In this document: positions 24,631 through 36,790 of the stretch, in pieces
Layout: every line of letters starts with the position of its first letter
Numbering within the stretch: position 1 is the stretch's first letter
NCBI GenBank assembly: GCA_026874595.1
Contig: CM049308.1
Coordinates: 26,586,367-26,650,366, forward strand
Length of the DNA: 64,000 nt
Source: Sipunculus nudus
Taxonomy: Eukaryota; Annelida; Sipuncula; Golfingiida; Sipunculidae
Direction of reading: 5' to 3'
Notes under the pieces: generated by a model
The model's database searches: none
What the model was told of the DNA's origin: nothing
Seen by the model: only the letters and a program-made list of their open reading frames with translations
Translations under genes and position numbers: made by a program

Positions 24631-25501
24631 TTCCGATAAAAATCTATGAACTAGAAAAAAAATTTACTTAATAAGCAAAACAGTACCGGTTTTTTGACTG
24701 ACTGAAGAAGTTTTTGCTCATCGAGCAGGTTGCTGTGGTCAAGACCTCAGCCCTGCGCGCTCCTTAAGCATGTTCTCAAAGCCAACAGACGTGATGCCAC
24801 ACCAAGCCAAGCAAAAACCCGTGAGAGACCGCCACTGTATATACAACCCGCACTGTTGACCTTTCAAGAAAGCTACAGCAACCACAACCACAAAGGCAGA
24901 AGCAACCCACATTCCCTCCACCGGTCCCAGCAGCGGAACCGAACTCGATCTGTGTACGACAGTGTTTCGAGACGGACAGCCATTTTATACTTGCAGTTTC
25001 GGCCATTTAGTACGTTTTAGCAAGTTTTTTCGTCATTAGCGGTACCGGTTTTCGTCCAGTGCCGTTTTTCCTGTATATACTTCACATTGAGCAGAATCGG
25101 ACTCACAAGAGCACCACACTCCCGGTAAGGGTTTGTTGGCTTCGATATTCACACCCCACAATGCACTTGGGGTTCCAGACACACCATTTACGTAGGTATA
25201 GAGGGTAGTGCAGAGGGTAATGTAGTCCGCTCAAATACAATTGATAAGAATTGTTTCAAGGCAACTTACATAACATGGGTGTTTTTGTGGAAAAGACTTT
25301 ACAGAATAAGTAATATTTTATCAGAACGAGCACTGGAAATGTTAAGAGAAGATGCCTCCTAGAAATTATACAAATTTTGGTTTTAAAGTCTGATATTCGA
25401 GACAGGTAGTCCCTCCCGTCCCACACCTGAGTAGAAGCGACCTCTTGCGGAAGAGTGCATGTCATCCCGGTAAACTTGTTTACCTGTGCCAGGGTGTTGA
25501 G
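24631..25501. other. Noncoding DNA, possibly the body of a decayed element
   Basis: No gene recognised. Overlapping 60-96-codon ORFs occur on both strands at 24730-25020 and show no domain. Confidence 0.4.
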
Positions 25502-25803
25502 CAAGTGGGGGGTGGGGTGGGGGGGGGGTGACTAGCAACTTCAAACACATACACACACACACACATATACATATATATATATAATGTCCGCATGACATAT
25601 TTCTAATATATTACAATTAGGTATAAGGTTTTGAAAAATAAAGTCTATAATTCTAATCATTCATATATTTCGTTTCCAATATTTAAATAATATTCTCTAA
25701 ATATATATGGGGGGAGGTTGACCATCCCCCCTTGCTTAAAACTTGGGGGGGGGGATAGGGGGGCCTATATATACCCCCATCTCCCCCTGTATTGGCGCCC
25801 CTG
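25502..25803. mobile_element. hAT-like non-autonomous element
   Basis: The right end, reverse-complemented, reads CAGGGGCGCCAATACAGGGG, and the left end CAAGTGGGGGGTGGGG is a degenerate counterpart. The 302-bp segment is bracketed by the direct repeat TGTTGAG (25495-25501 and 25804-25810), close to the 8-bp target duplication expected of hAT. The interior is AT-rich with (CA)n(TA)n and lacks a transposase. Confidence 0.45.
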
Positions 25804-25810
25804 TGTTGAG

Positions 25811-26423
25811 TGGCCCATCCTCCATTCTAAAATTCCGCCCGATAAGATGATGTTTATAGGCAGGGCCAGAGAACCCTAGCATAAGGTGTAATTCACTGTG
25901 TATTGAGTAAGTACGACATAGTTCATTGTTTATCTCCCACGAGATTTTTTTCATGATGGCGTGAGTTATGCTTTGAACAAACGAGCGGGGTTGAACGCAT
26001 ACCCTATTTGTGCACACAGTTATATTCTATTTGTCTGAACAGACAAAGCCATGCGTGGTCCAACACATTCAGTAGGTATTGAGGAGGGAAATAAATTATC
26101 TATTGCATGACTGAAGTGAGCGTCTATACTTAAGGTGGGCGTATATAATAAACCGGTATGTCTGCAATTGATGTATTGTATACATATAAATGCAGGAAAA
26201 AAATAAAATATACAGGTAATTCGATTCCCACACATATATGTTTTCTATCACAGACTTAAACACACATACAAACTGAATTGAAGAAAAAGCACACAAACGA
26301 TCAATAATTAATCCTGACATAATATACCCACATACATGTTCAATGTTCACCGGCCATTTATTACCTCGACAGAACATAAAATGTCCTTACTTACTGACTT
26401 TAACTACTTAAACAGACTAAACC
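25811..26423. other. AT-rich noncoding DNA
   Basis: No gene or element recognised before the minisatellite starts. Confidence 0.5.
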
Positions 26424-26732
26424 AGCACACCGTCACCCTGCTGACACAGTCACACCAACTACAAATCGTCACCCTGCTGACACAGTCACACCAACCACTA
26501 ACCGTCACCCTGCTGACACAGTCACACCAACCACTAACCGTCACCCTGCTGACACAGTCACACCAACTACAAACCGTCACCCTGCTGACACAGTCACACC
26601 AACCACAAACAGTCATCCTGCTGACACAGTCACACAAACCATTAACCGGCACCCTGCTGACACAGTCACACCAACCGTTAACCGTCACTCTGATGACACA
26701 GTCACACCAACCACAAACCGTCACCCTGCTGA

Positions 26733-27883
26733 CACAGTCCCACCAACCACAAACCGTCACCATAATGACACAGTCGCACCAACCACTAACCGTCACCCTG
26801 CTGACACAGTCACACTAACTACAAACCGTCACCTTGCTGACACAGTCCCACCAACCACAAACCGTCACCATGCTGACACAGTCATACCAACCACTAACAG
26901 TCACCCTGCTGACACAGTCACACAAACTACAAACCGTCACCATGCTGACACAGTCACAGCAACCACAAACCGTCACCCTGCTGACACAGTCACAACAACC
27001 ACCAACCGTCACCCTGCTGACACCGTCACACCAACCGGTAACCGTCACCCTGCTGACACAGTCACACCAACCACTAACCGTCACCCTGCTGACACAGTCA
27101 CACCAACCACTAACCGTCACCCTGCTGACACAGTCACACCAACCACTAACCGTCACCCTGCTGACACAGTTACACCAACCACTAACCGTCACTCTGCTGA
27201 CACAGTCACACCAACCACAAACCGTCACCCTGCTGACACAGTCACACCAACCACTAACCGTCACCCTGCTGACACAGTCACACCAACCACTAACCGTCAC
27301 CCTGCTGACACGTTCACACCAACCACAAACCGTCACCCTGCTGACACAGTCCCACCAACCACAAACTGTCATCATGCTGACACAGTCACACCAAACACAA
27401 ACCGTCACCCTGCTGACACAGTCAAACAAACCTAAAATTTTCGACCTGCTGACACGTTCACACCAACCACAAACCGTCACCCTGCTGACACGCCCACACC
27501 AACCACAAACCGTCACCATGCTGACACGGTCACACCAACCAAAAACCGTGTACCTGCTGACACGTTCACACCAACCACAAACCGTCACCCCGCTGAAACG
27601 TTCACACCAACCACAAACCGTCACCATGCTGACACGGTCACACCAACCAAAAACCGTCGACCTGCTGACACGCTAACACCAACCACAAACCGTCACTCTG
27701 CTGACACGGTCCATCAACCACTAACCGTTACCCTTCTGACACGATCCCAGCAACCACAAACTGTCACCTTGCTGACACAGTCAGACCAACCACTAACCGT
27801 CACCCTGCTGACACAGTCACACCAACCGTTAAACGTCACTCTGCTGACACAGTCACACCAACCACAAACCGTCACCCTGCTGA
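26733..27883. repeat. Higher-order repeat of the 36-bp array, copy A
   Basis: A block of about 32 units (1151 bp) repeated at 27884-29034 with only a few substitutions noticed (27491-27500, near 27597 and near 27749 versus the sites 1151 bp later). Exact start and end are arbitrary within a few units. Confidence 0.85.
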
Positions 27884-29034
27884 CACAGTCCCACCAACCA
27901 CAAACCGTCACCATAATGACACAGTCGCACCAACCACTAACCGTCACCCTGCTGACACAGTCACACTAACTACAAACCGTCACCTTGCTGACACAGTCCC
28001 ACCAACCACAAACCGTCACCATGCTGACACAGTCATACCAACCACTAACAGTCACCCTGCTGACACAGTCACACAAACTACAAACCGTCACCATGCTGAC
28101 ACAGTCACAGCAACCACAAACCGTCACCCTGCTGACACAGTCACAACAACCACCAACCGTCACCCTGCTGACACCGTCACACCAACCGGTAACCGTCACC
28201 CTGCTGACACAGTCACACCAACCACTAACCGTCACCCTGCTGACACAGTCACACCAACCACTAACCGTCACCCTGCTGACACAGTCACACCAACCACTAA
28301 CCGTCACCCTGCTGACACAGTTACACCAACCACTAACCGTCACTCTGCTGACACAGTCACACCAACCACAAACCGTCACCCTGCTGACACAGTCACACCA
28401 ACCACTAACCGTCACCCTGCTGACACAGTCACACCAACCACTAACCGTCACCCTGCTGACACGTTCACACCAACCACAAACCGTCACCCTGCTGACACAG
28501 TCCCACCAACCACAAACTGTCATCATGCTGACACAGTCACACCAAACACAAACCGTCACCCTGCTGACACAGTCAAACAAACCTAAAATTTTCGACCTGC
28601 TGACACGTTCACACCAACCACAAACCGTCACCCTGCTGACACGCTCACACCAACCACAAACCGTCACCATGCTGACACGGTCACACCAACCAAAAACCGT
28701 GTACCTGCTGACACGTTCACACCAACCACAAACCGTCACCCCGCTGACACGTTCACACCAACCACAAACCGTCACCATGCTGACACGGTCACACCAACCA
28801 AAAACCGTCGACCTGCTGACACGCTAACACCAACCACAAACCGTCACTCTGCTGACACGGTCCATCAACCACTAACCGTTACCCTTCTGACACGATCCCA
28901 CCAACCACAAACTGTCACCTTGCTGACACAGTCAGACCAACCACTAACCGTCACCCTGCTGACACAGTCACACCAACCGTTAAACGTCACTCTGCTGACA
29001 CAGTCACACCAACCACAAACCGTCACCCTGCTGA
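27884..29034. repeat. Higher-order repeat of the 36-bp array, copy B
   Basis: Second tandem copy of the 1151-bp block. The same private variants recur (for example CATAATGACA at 26761 and 27912), which shows segmental duplication rather than independent drift. Confidence 0.85.
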
Positions 29035-29608
29035 CACGGTCACACCAACCCCAAACCATCACCCTACTAACACAGTCACACCTACCACAAACGTCACCCT
29101 GCTAACACAGTCACACCAACCACAAACCGTCACCCTGCTGACACGTTCACACCAACCACAAACCGTCACACTGCTGACACGGTCACACCAGCCACGAACT
29201 ATCACCCTGCTAATACGGTTCTTACAAAGCACAAGCCATCAAACCACTGTTTTTAATGAGTTATGAATGGTTGAATTGATGCTTGTAGTTACAGTTCCCC
29301 TTTTCGTTATACGGGTAACCTTTTGATACACGATATGTTGGAGCACTTGAACACAAAGGTTGGCTTTTTAGCAGTATGGGGTCTTTATATGTTTATAGCA
29401 GGCATTACATACTTCCTTTCTTGCTCAGGTTTCAGGAATATTATACTTTCTCAGAAACACGAAGAAAAGAGCAAAATGAGGAAATGTCGTGCCTCGGTCG
29501 TCAACCACGGCCATATTGGAAAGTGGACGATGTCGTAAAAATGAATCACTCAAATCCAAGGACAATAAACCAACAGGGTGTGGCGGCTTAGTCCGCTGAA
29601 ATTTTTAC

Positions 29609-29809
29609 TTTTTCTGCCGCCATATAAAGACGACGGCTCGGTGATATATTGAGGAAACAGCATCGCTACAAATTGTGGTCCTAGGCTGATTGTTTGTCCA
29701 GCCCTTACGGCCCGCGGACTTCTTCTTATCCGGCCAGACGGATCTTCTGGTAACAACACTTCATCTAATCCGACTTCGTGTGGCGGCAGACGACGCTGGC
29801 ATGGTCGGC
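29609..29809 (-). pseudogene. Possible coding fragment (orphan exon or retroelement remnant)
   Basis: On the minus strand this reads about 66 residues of non-repetitive, well-mixed composition, including PPHEVGLDEVLLPEDPSG, RRSPRAVRAGQTISLGPQ and YITEPSSLYGGRK. The segment could be an exon: a pyrimidine-rich stretch ending in AG precedes it, and AAA|GTAAAA follows as a possible donor. An in-frame stop lies about 20 codons upstream and the frame continues only 20 codons past the donor. The family is not recognised. The RRSPRAVRAG stretch resembles the basic tails of some LTR-retrotransposon integrases, so a pol remnant is as likely as a host exon. Confidence 0.3.
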
Positions 29810-31759
29810 TCAAGTGGTATAAGAAAGTAGTATAAAACAGATGTCCTCAACACGCGGCATCTTAATGTTACATTCACTTATTAATTCCCCTGTTTTATTA
29901 TATTAAACATCACTCATTCAGTAATTTTGATTTGAAAAGGTATAATTATGTATGTGTATTGGAGAGAGATTAAAATTAAGAGAGAGAGAGACAGACAGAC
30001 AGCGACAGACAGAGAGATACAGAGATGGACAGAGAGAAAACATAAAACGTTAAAATGTGACGACACAGTAATCAAAATATAAATTTCAAGTACAGGTGTC
30101 ATCACTTTTCAAAACCAATCTATCTGTTATCATCGAGCAAACCTTTAAAAATTGGTCCAGCAAAGGCGCTTTTTTATAGACAACCAAATTTACTTATGTT
30201 AGCAGCTTTAGGACGCACTTGTATAGACGTGGAATAAGTTAAGCTAGAGTTTGAATCTATAAAAAGAATGTTAAGATTCGATAGCAAATCAGAAATGCCG
30301 AGTGCTTGTACCTCAACTATAAAGACAAAAAATCCTACTGTGTATCCTTTTGACTAAGGTATCATCATTGTGTAAACCCCTATATCGTAATTCAATCCAA
30401 AAGTGGTTTATATTCATATGAGACCAAATAATGTATACATTATTTTAAACCTGGTACAGTGATCTTTCTGATGGTATTCATGTTTTTGGATTTTTTAACT
30501 CATTTTCTCATGATTTTGTAACATTAAAAAATAAATATTTTTAAGGTACACTATTTTAAGCCCCCCCCCCCCCCCCAGTAACAATGATCCTGTTTAATGG
30601 ACTAATATTAAACTACATGACAATAACGAAAAAGAAAGTTTTTTTTTCTTTTCCTCTATCATGGTCTATCTAGTCTCAAACTGAAATTTAAAAATTTTAT
30701 TCAATAAAAGTGCACCTTTTAAAACTAATTTTTTTAATGTTACAACATTCATGTGTAAATGAATGAAAGCATAAAAAATATGAATACAATGAGAAAGATC
30801 AGGGTACCACGTTTAAATTTAGTACACTTTATAGGGTTTTACATGATTTTAAACCACTTTTGAAGTGAATTTACATGCATTAACGGGATCCGCATTAAAC
30901 TTTAATCGAGACCGTTGATCCCTGGCCGATGCTAAACCAATTCACAAGTTTTCTAGAAATTGGTCCAGAAGTTTTTTTGCAGTTTGCTGACCGACCAACA
31001 AAATCAACAAACTAACAGACAGCAGTGAAAGCATAACCTCCTTAGAGAAGGTAAATATATATCATTTAAAAACGTCTACATACAACCGTGTGAAAGTTGA
31101 ACAAAATCGGTCCAAACTTCACCCATTTGTATATGAGATATCTTTAAATTTCATATAAAGAGCCCCCCCCCCCCCATGCAGTTACGAAAGGCTTATAAAG
31201 GCTGATCAGTGTAATTATATCTCCATATAAGAGGGGAATTTTTTTTTCATAGTGTTCAGAATTAGTTCTAGGTCACAGATTTGATTTTCACCATGACCTC
31301 ATTCCTAAGCCACCTTCATATTCCGTGTCTTTAGGACTTTTAGATTAGTTTGAATTAAACAATAACCGTAATTTATATTTCGTGGTTAAATAATACATTA
31401 GGCTGAGCTTCCTTGGTGTTTCATGTACAAGTTGCGATAATCCTTGTCTTTGTCTTGTGTCTAAAGTTTTCAGGTGAGCATTGGGGATCAAAGCCCTTGA
31501 ATGTGTCTGGGTATTAATACCCATGAATATAGATGGTTAAAATATACCCAAAGTCGGTCTTTCTGGTTTGATTCTTCTCAAAGAATAAGACGGGAGACAG
31601 CGCTAATAAAACATCAAGGATGAGCTATTCCATAAATATATGATAACCAAGCTGATTTTGAGGTCAGACAAACGTGTTCCCAATCCTATTTTATATATAT
31701 ATATATATGTACATATATATTTATATATGTATATATGTATATATGTATATATTGTATAT
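29810..31759. other. Noncoding DNA with repeat debris
   Basis: No gene seen. Contents: a GA/CAGA-rich patch (29964-30036), C runs at 30561-30576 and 31163-31175, a dispersed element tail (30940-31061) and a TA-rich patch at 31692-31760. Confidence 0.45.
30940..31061 (+). mobile_element. Dispersed element tail (GGTAA family)
   Basis: Contains TTCTAGAAATTGGTCCAGAA, GTTTTTTTGCAG, AACTAACAGACAGCAG and GCATAACCTCCTTAGAGAAG followed by GTAAATA. It is the same order as the tail at 1587-1690, so it is a decayed copy of the same family. Confidence 0.45.
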
Positions 31760-31915
31760 TGTTATGAAGACAAAATGCTCAGAGGAAAATACTGGACCCA
31801 ACCAAGATTCTAACCCATGTTGGTGGCGCACAAGTCCTGCGTACCAACCGCTTCGCTAGAAAAGAACGCTTAACTAGCGAGACAGTTCGGTCCGCTTTTA
31901 TGTCAACCCGTAACA
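31760..31915 (-). repeat. 3' LTR of the TRIM
   Basis: 156-bp LTR, TGTTAT...GTAACA on the plus strand. Minus-strand A-box-like TAGCGAAGCGGTTGG and B-box-like GGTTAGAATCT are retained. More substitutions lie in the B-box part than in the other LTR. Confidence 0.8.
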
Positions 31916-32012
31916 CATCCCTCTTAAGAGCGTTCTGTTATTAGAACATGACTATTTATTCCAGGAGTCACTTTTTGGTAAGCTTATTCCCTGGGCCACA
32001 AAATTTACCGTA

Positions 32013-32030
32013 ATTCCGGACGAGCCCCCA
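32013..32030 (-). other. tRNA-Pro primer binding site of the TRIM
   Basis: Minus strand TGGGGGCTCGTCCGGAAT: complementary to the 3' 18 bases of tRNA-Pro including CCA, with one mismatch. It sits 3 bases from the LTR. Confidence 0.85.
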
Positions 32031-32033
32031 TTT

Positions 32034-32189
32034 TGTTACGGAAACAAATTGCTCAGGGAAAAATACTGGACCGATACGGGATTCGTACCCATGTTGGTGG
32101 CGCACAAGTCCGGCACACCAACCGCTTCGCCAGAAAAGCACGCTTCACTAGCGAGACAGTTCGGTCCGCTTTTATGTCACCCCGTAACA
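32034..32189 (-). repeat. 5' LTR of the TRIM
   Basis: 156-bp LTR beginning TGTTACGG and ending CCGTAACA, so it has short inverted termini. It contains the tRNA-like module on the minus strand. Confidence 0.8.
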
Positions 32190-32320
32190 ATATAATAGTT
32201 TTCTTTAGTAAATTTTCAACAAATAATGGTCGTTACTCTCTCTTACCGTTGGAGAAACAAAACTGCCCCTAATCTCTTGTTTGGCAATAAGATAACAAGG
32301 GTATGGATACGAATACAACA

Positions 32321-32600
32321 TATGAAACTACACGTCTGCATTCTAAGGAATGTAAGCCTCCGCACAGTGGGGGGTTTGGAGGTTTGCTCCCTATTATCGG
32401 ATGCTCCCAATCCTGTGTCTGCATTGACTTATTCGGCCCATATTCACAGGTTCATTCGTGCATAAGTGACTGTACATTTGTGAATATTCCCTGATGACGT
32501 TCCTGAATCCGAAATATGTGCCGGATCCACACCAAAATGAACAATATTCATTGTTCATTAGCATGATTTCCGAAAAGCCTTGAAGTTTTCATGAGATTCC
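32321..32600 (+). mobile_element. Dispersed non-autonomous element, copy 1
   Basis: Homologous over about 200 bp to 36110-36300: shared blocks include CATAAGTGACTG, ACATTTGTGAAT, TGATGACGTTCCT and GGATCCA-ACCAAAATGAA. ORFs here are incidental. The tail is diverged and runs into a CA-rich patch at about 32640-32670. Confidence 0.6.
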
Positions 32601-32714
32601 ATTCAAGATTGAGTTCAAGGGTTATGTTTTAAACAAACAATCTCACACGAACACGCACACAAACAGGCACACGAACGGGGATGACCGAATACCCTCCTGT
32701 CGGTGGCAATGATC

Positions 32715-32790
32715 GGACAGTCATGGTATTTCCCATATACCTTGGTATATGGTATTTCCCATATATGGTATTTTCCCATATACCGACCGA
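32715..32790. repeat. Short local repeat of a TATGGTATTTCCCATATA motif
   Basis: Three or so imperfect, partly palindromic copies of GGTATTTCCCATATA in tandem. Confidence 0.6.
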
Positions 32791-33641
32791 GAAAAACAGA
32801 TGTAGCAAAACTGCATCGTATCCGTATCCATGTGAATGTATTAACCAGCTATACAATAGCGGCAGTTTTACGGAGTCTCTGAGAATTTAACGACCACGTC
32901 TGATTGGCAAAAAAGTCGTATCCAAAACCGTGGCAAAAATATCGATGAGAAACAAACTGAGGGAACAGGTTATGAATCTATATTTCCTTATTCAAACGCA
33001 GTCCACTTTTAACCCCTATTCGTCTCCGTTTCTTTGCCTATATGTACAGCATAAAGGGACCTATTGCGATATCCGACTTCTATCCCATCGCACACAGGCC
33101 CTTCGTTTAGTTGCATCCACGGCTTTATAGCATGTGGGGCGGGGCATCCAAAATAATCTCAAAGGCATCTGGCACCATGTAAGTCAGATGAACTAGAGTT
33201 TTGCAACTCTATAGTGACCGTTCAACTTCCGCACAAATATATATATATATGCAACCAACCACCTTAGGTTACGTGGATTTTCTGTTTGTCATACAGGCGT
33301 TATATAATAACTTTTTCTGAACAGGAATTATCTTCAGTTTATTAATATGTACGCAGAGCAAGCCAGAAATCATAAATTCTACAAAAAGGTAGGTGAATAG
33401 ATGCTATCACCAAGTCACCAATGTACATTAGACTTGATAGTCCGTACTACCATTGAACCATGCATGTTATGCACCCGTCTCAGAGAGACATGACAAGGAG
33501 ATTTCTCCTGGATAAGGCCACACACAATAAAACCGTTTAACGGCGTCGCACCTAATTTTTTTCTAGGACTATTTTTTAATGAATTAACAGCATTGATTAA
33601 CCGGGAAAGCTGCTGATTATTACGCTTGTCCCTTTTCCTTA

Positions 33642-33913
33642 TATTACGGGGTGCATAAAATGGAGGACCGAATGCCGGAAATATGCGCCACTGATACGGG
33701 TTCGAAATTGGTCTCGGCCCAATATTTCCCCCTGAGCAACATGTCATCGTAACATATGGGGGCTCGTCCGGGATGACGTCCAACTTTAGAAAAGATGGAG
33801 CCCGAAGAAGGTGCCTTAAGTAATTGGGTAATTGCTGCCACATAGTTCACCAAATAGTGTGACTCCTGGGTTAATTAATCTAATTCTGAAAGCAGAAAGC
33901 TCTTAGGAGGGTG
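33642..33913 (+). mobile_element. Second, damaged copy of the TRIM family
   Basis: The LTR-like segment 33642-33754 matches the TRIM LTR at both ends (TATTACGGGGTG and CATCGTAACA) but lacks about 43 bp in the middle, including the A-box-like part; a B-box-like GGTTCGAAATT remains. Next comes TGGGGGCTCGTCCGGGAT (33757-33774), a perfect 18-base complement of the tRNA-Pro 3' end. The interior shares GTGACTCCTGG and GCTCTTA-GAGGG with the first element. The 3' LTR is truncated at about 33914 (TGTCCTCGTAACC). Orientation is opposite to the first copy. Confidence 0.75.
33757..33774 (+). other. tRNA-Pro primer binding site
   Basis: TGGGGGCTCGTCCGGGAT, exact complement of the last 18 bases of tRNA-Pro, two bases after the LTR end. 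Confidence 0.85.
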
Positions 33914-35924
<2,011 letters not shown>

Positions 35925-36129
35925 TTACTGACAGGACAAGTTTTTTTTACATTAAAACTCGAAGACACGATCTTAAGTCTATATTTATTTAAGAACGTCC
36001 ATTTGGTGCTTGTGAATTCACTGAAGAGTACTACATATTTCCATGTACACGGGCAACTTTACAGTCACGAAACGAAATATACAGATAGTGACACATTTGA
36101 GCTAGAAATGTGCATTTTAAGACATGAAA

Positions 36130-36448
36130 GCCTCCACCATGTGGGGGTTCCTATCGTGGGATTCTCCAAAAACCGTGTCAGCATTCACATGTTCGGTCTA
36201 TATTCGCAGGTCCATTCTTGCATAAGTGACTGCACATTTGTGAATGTTCATTGATGACGTTCCTAAAATCGGATCATGTGTCGGATCCAGACCAAAATGA
36301 AATCGAATCTTCATTGGTCCATTACCAAAATGTGAAAAAAAAATCAATAGGTCTCGTTTCTGATTAATCAGACACGTACACACGTACGTGTGGTATGTTG
36401 TGAACAGACACACACAAACGGATGAAAACATTTCCTCCAGGCGGAGGC
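36130..36448 (+). mobile_element. MITE with GCCTCCRCC termini, copy 2 of the dispersed family
   Basis: Begins GCCTCCACCATG and ends CCAGGCGGAGGC; the termini are inverted repeats (8 of 9). The body matches 32321-32600. The tail (GTGAACAGACACACACAAAC, then CCTCCAGGCGGAGGC) is the same kind as at 1587-1690 and 30940-31061, linking these fragments into one family. No ORF of its own. Confidence 0.55.
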
Positions 36449-36564
36449 AAATATATAAGCATCAATAAACATAGATAGATGTGTATGTTAAAGTGTATGG
36501 CATGCAATGTTCATGAAGCTTATCTTTAAAAATATTAGGAAATGAACCCTTAAATCAAACTGGA

Positions 36565-36625
36565 TGTTTGCAGTTGCCGAGTGATCACCTAAAGCCTCCC
36601 CTCGACGCCCGCAACTGAGCGATAA
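36565..36625. repeat. Dispersed ~60-bp repeat, copy 1
   Basis: Shares CGAGTGATC/CGAGCGATC, AAGCCTCCCCT, GCAACTGAGCGATAAT and intervening spacing with 43843-43905. Family unknown. Confidence 0.5.
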
Positions 36626-36790
36626 TGTGAGAATCGGCATTTGAGTATATGCGATCAAGGTAAAAAGAATATCAGGTGCAAATTTATCCCCAAGACTAAT
36701 ATTGTGCCAGTCATTACTTTTAAATCAGCAATAGTTGAGATCTAGCTCAAACACGAGAAGAAAGATGAAAAACGAGGGGCTGGGTTGCCA

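Larger units (their letters stand above)
26424..29235. repeat. 36-bp minisatellite array (about 78 units)
   Basis: Tandem 36-bp units built from CACCCTGCTGACACAGTC and ACACCAACCACTAACCGT with point variation. Because 36 is a multiple of three, the plus strand reads 12-residue repeats (TQSHQPLTVTLL) and the minus strand cysteine-containing 12-mers (VTVSGWCDCVSR) over long stretches. Reading is broken by scattered stops such as CACTAA near 26816. No promoter, splice site or signal peptide ties either frame to a gene, so it is annotated as satellite DNA. Units at both edges are more diverged. Confidence 0.95.
31760..32189 (-). mobile_element. Complete TRIM-type LTR element with tRNA-like module in its LTRs
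   Basis: Two direct repeats of 156 bp (31760-31915 and 32034-32189, roughly 85% identical) each begin TGTTA and end GTAACA, and enclose only 118 bp. On the minus strand the 5' LTR is followed after 3 bases by a primer binding site (32013-32030) that is 17/18 complementary to the tRNA-Pro 3' end. The 3' LTR is preceded by a purine-rich tract (reverse complement of 31916-31928, CTTAAGAGGGATG). ATAT on both sides may be the target duplication, though the site is TA-rich. There is no gag or pol, so it must rely on a helper element. On the minus strand each LTR contains an A-box-like (TGGCGAAGCGGTTGG) and a B-box-like (GGTACGAATCC) motif about 28 bases apart with a TTGGTG/CACCAA hairpin between, resembling a tRNA-derived SINE head. 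Confidence 0.8.

Noticed and set aside
24580-25803. One 1.2-kb hAT element joining the left end at 24580 with the right end at 25803
   Set aside because: The flanking 8-mers differ, whereas 25502-25803 is bracketed by a TGTTGAG direct repeat; treated as separate elements.
26336-29105. Series of 60-280-codon ORFs on both strands of the 36-bp array as genes
   Set aside because: The open frames follow from a period divisible by three; stops recur and no start, splice or promoter context supports a gene. Kept as a finding only.
26424-29235. CRISPR-like array
   Set aside because: Units are contiguous, lack unique spacers and sit in animal-type DNA; it is a minisatellite.
29914-30105. Ser/Leu-rich ORF near the GA/CAGA patch
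   Set aside because: It is a translation of simple sequence without a gene context.
33415-33843. 142-codon minus-strand ORF
   Set aside because: It runs antisense through the damaged TRIM copy and its primer site, and has no domain character.
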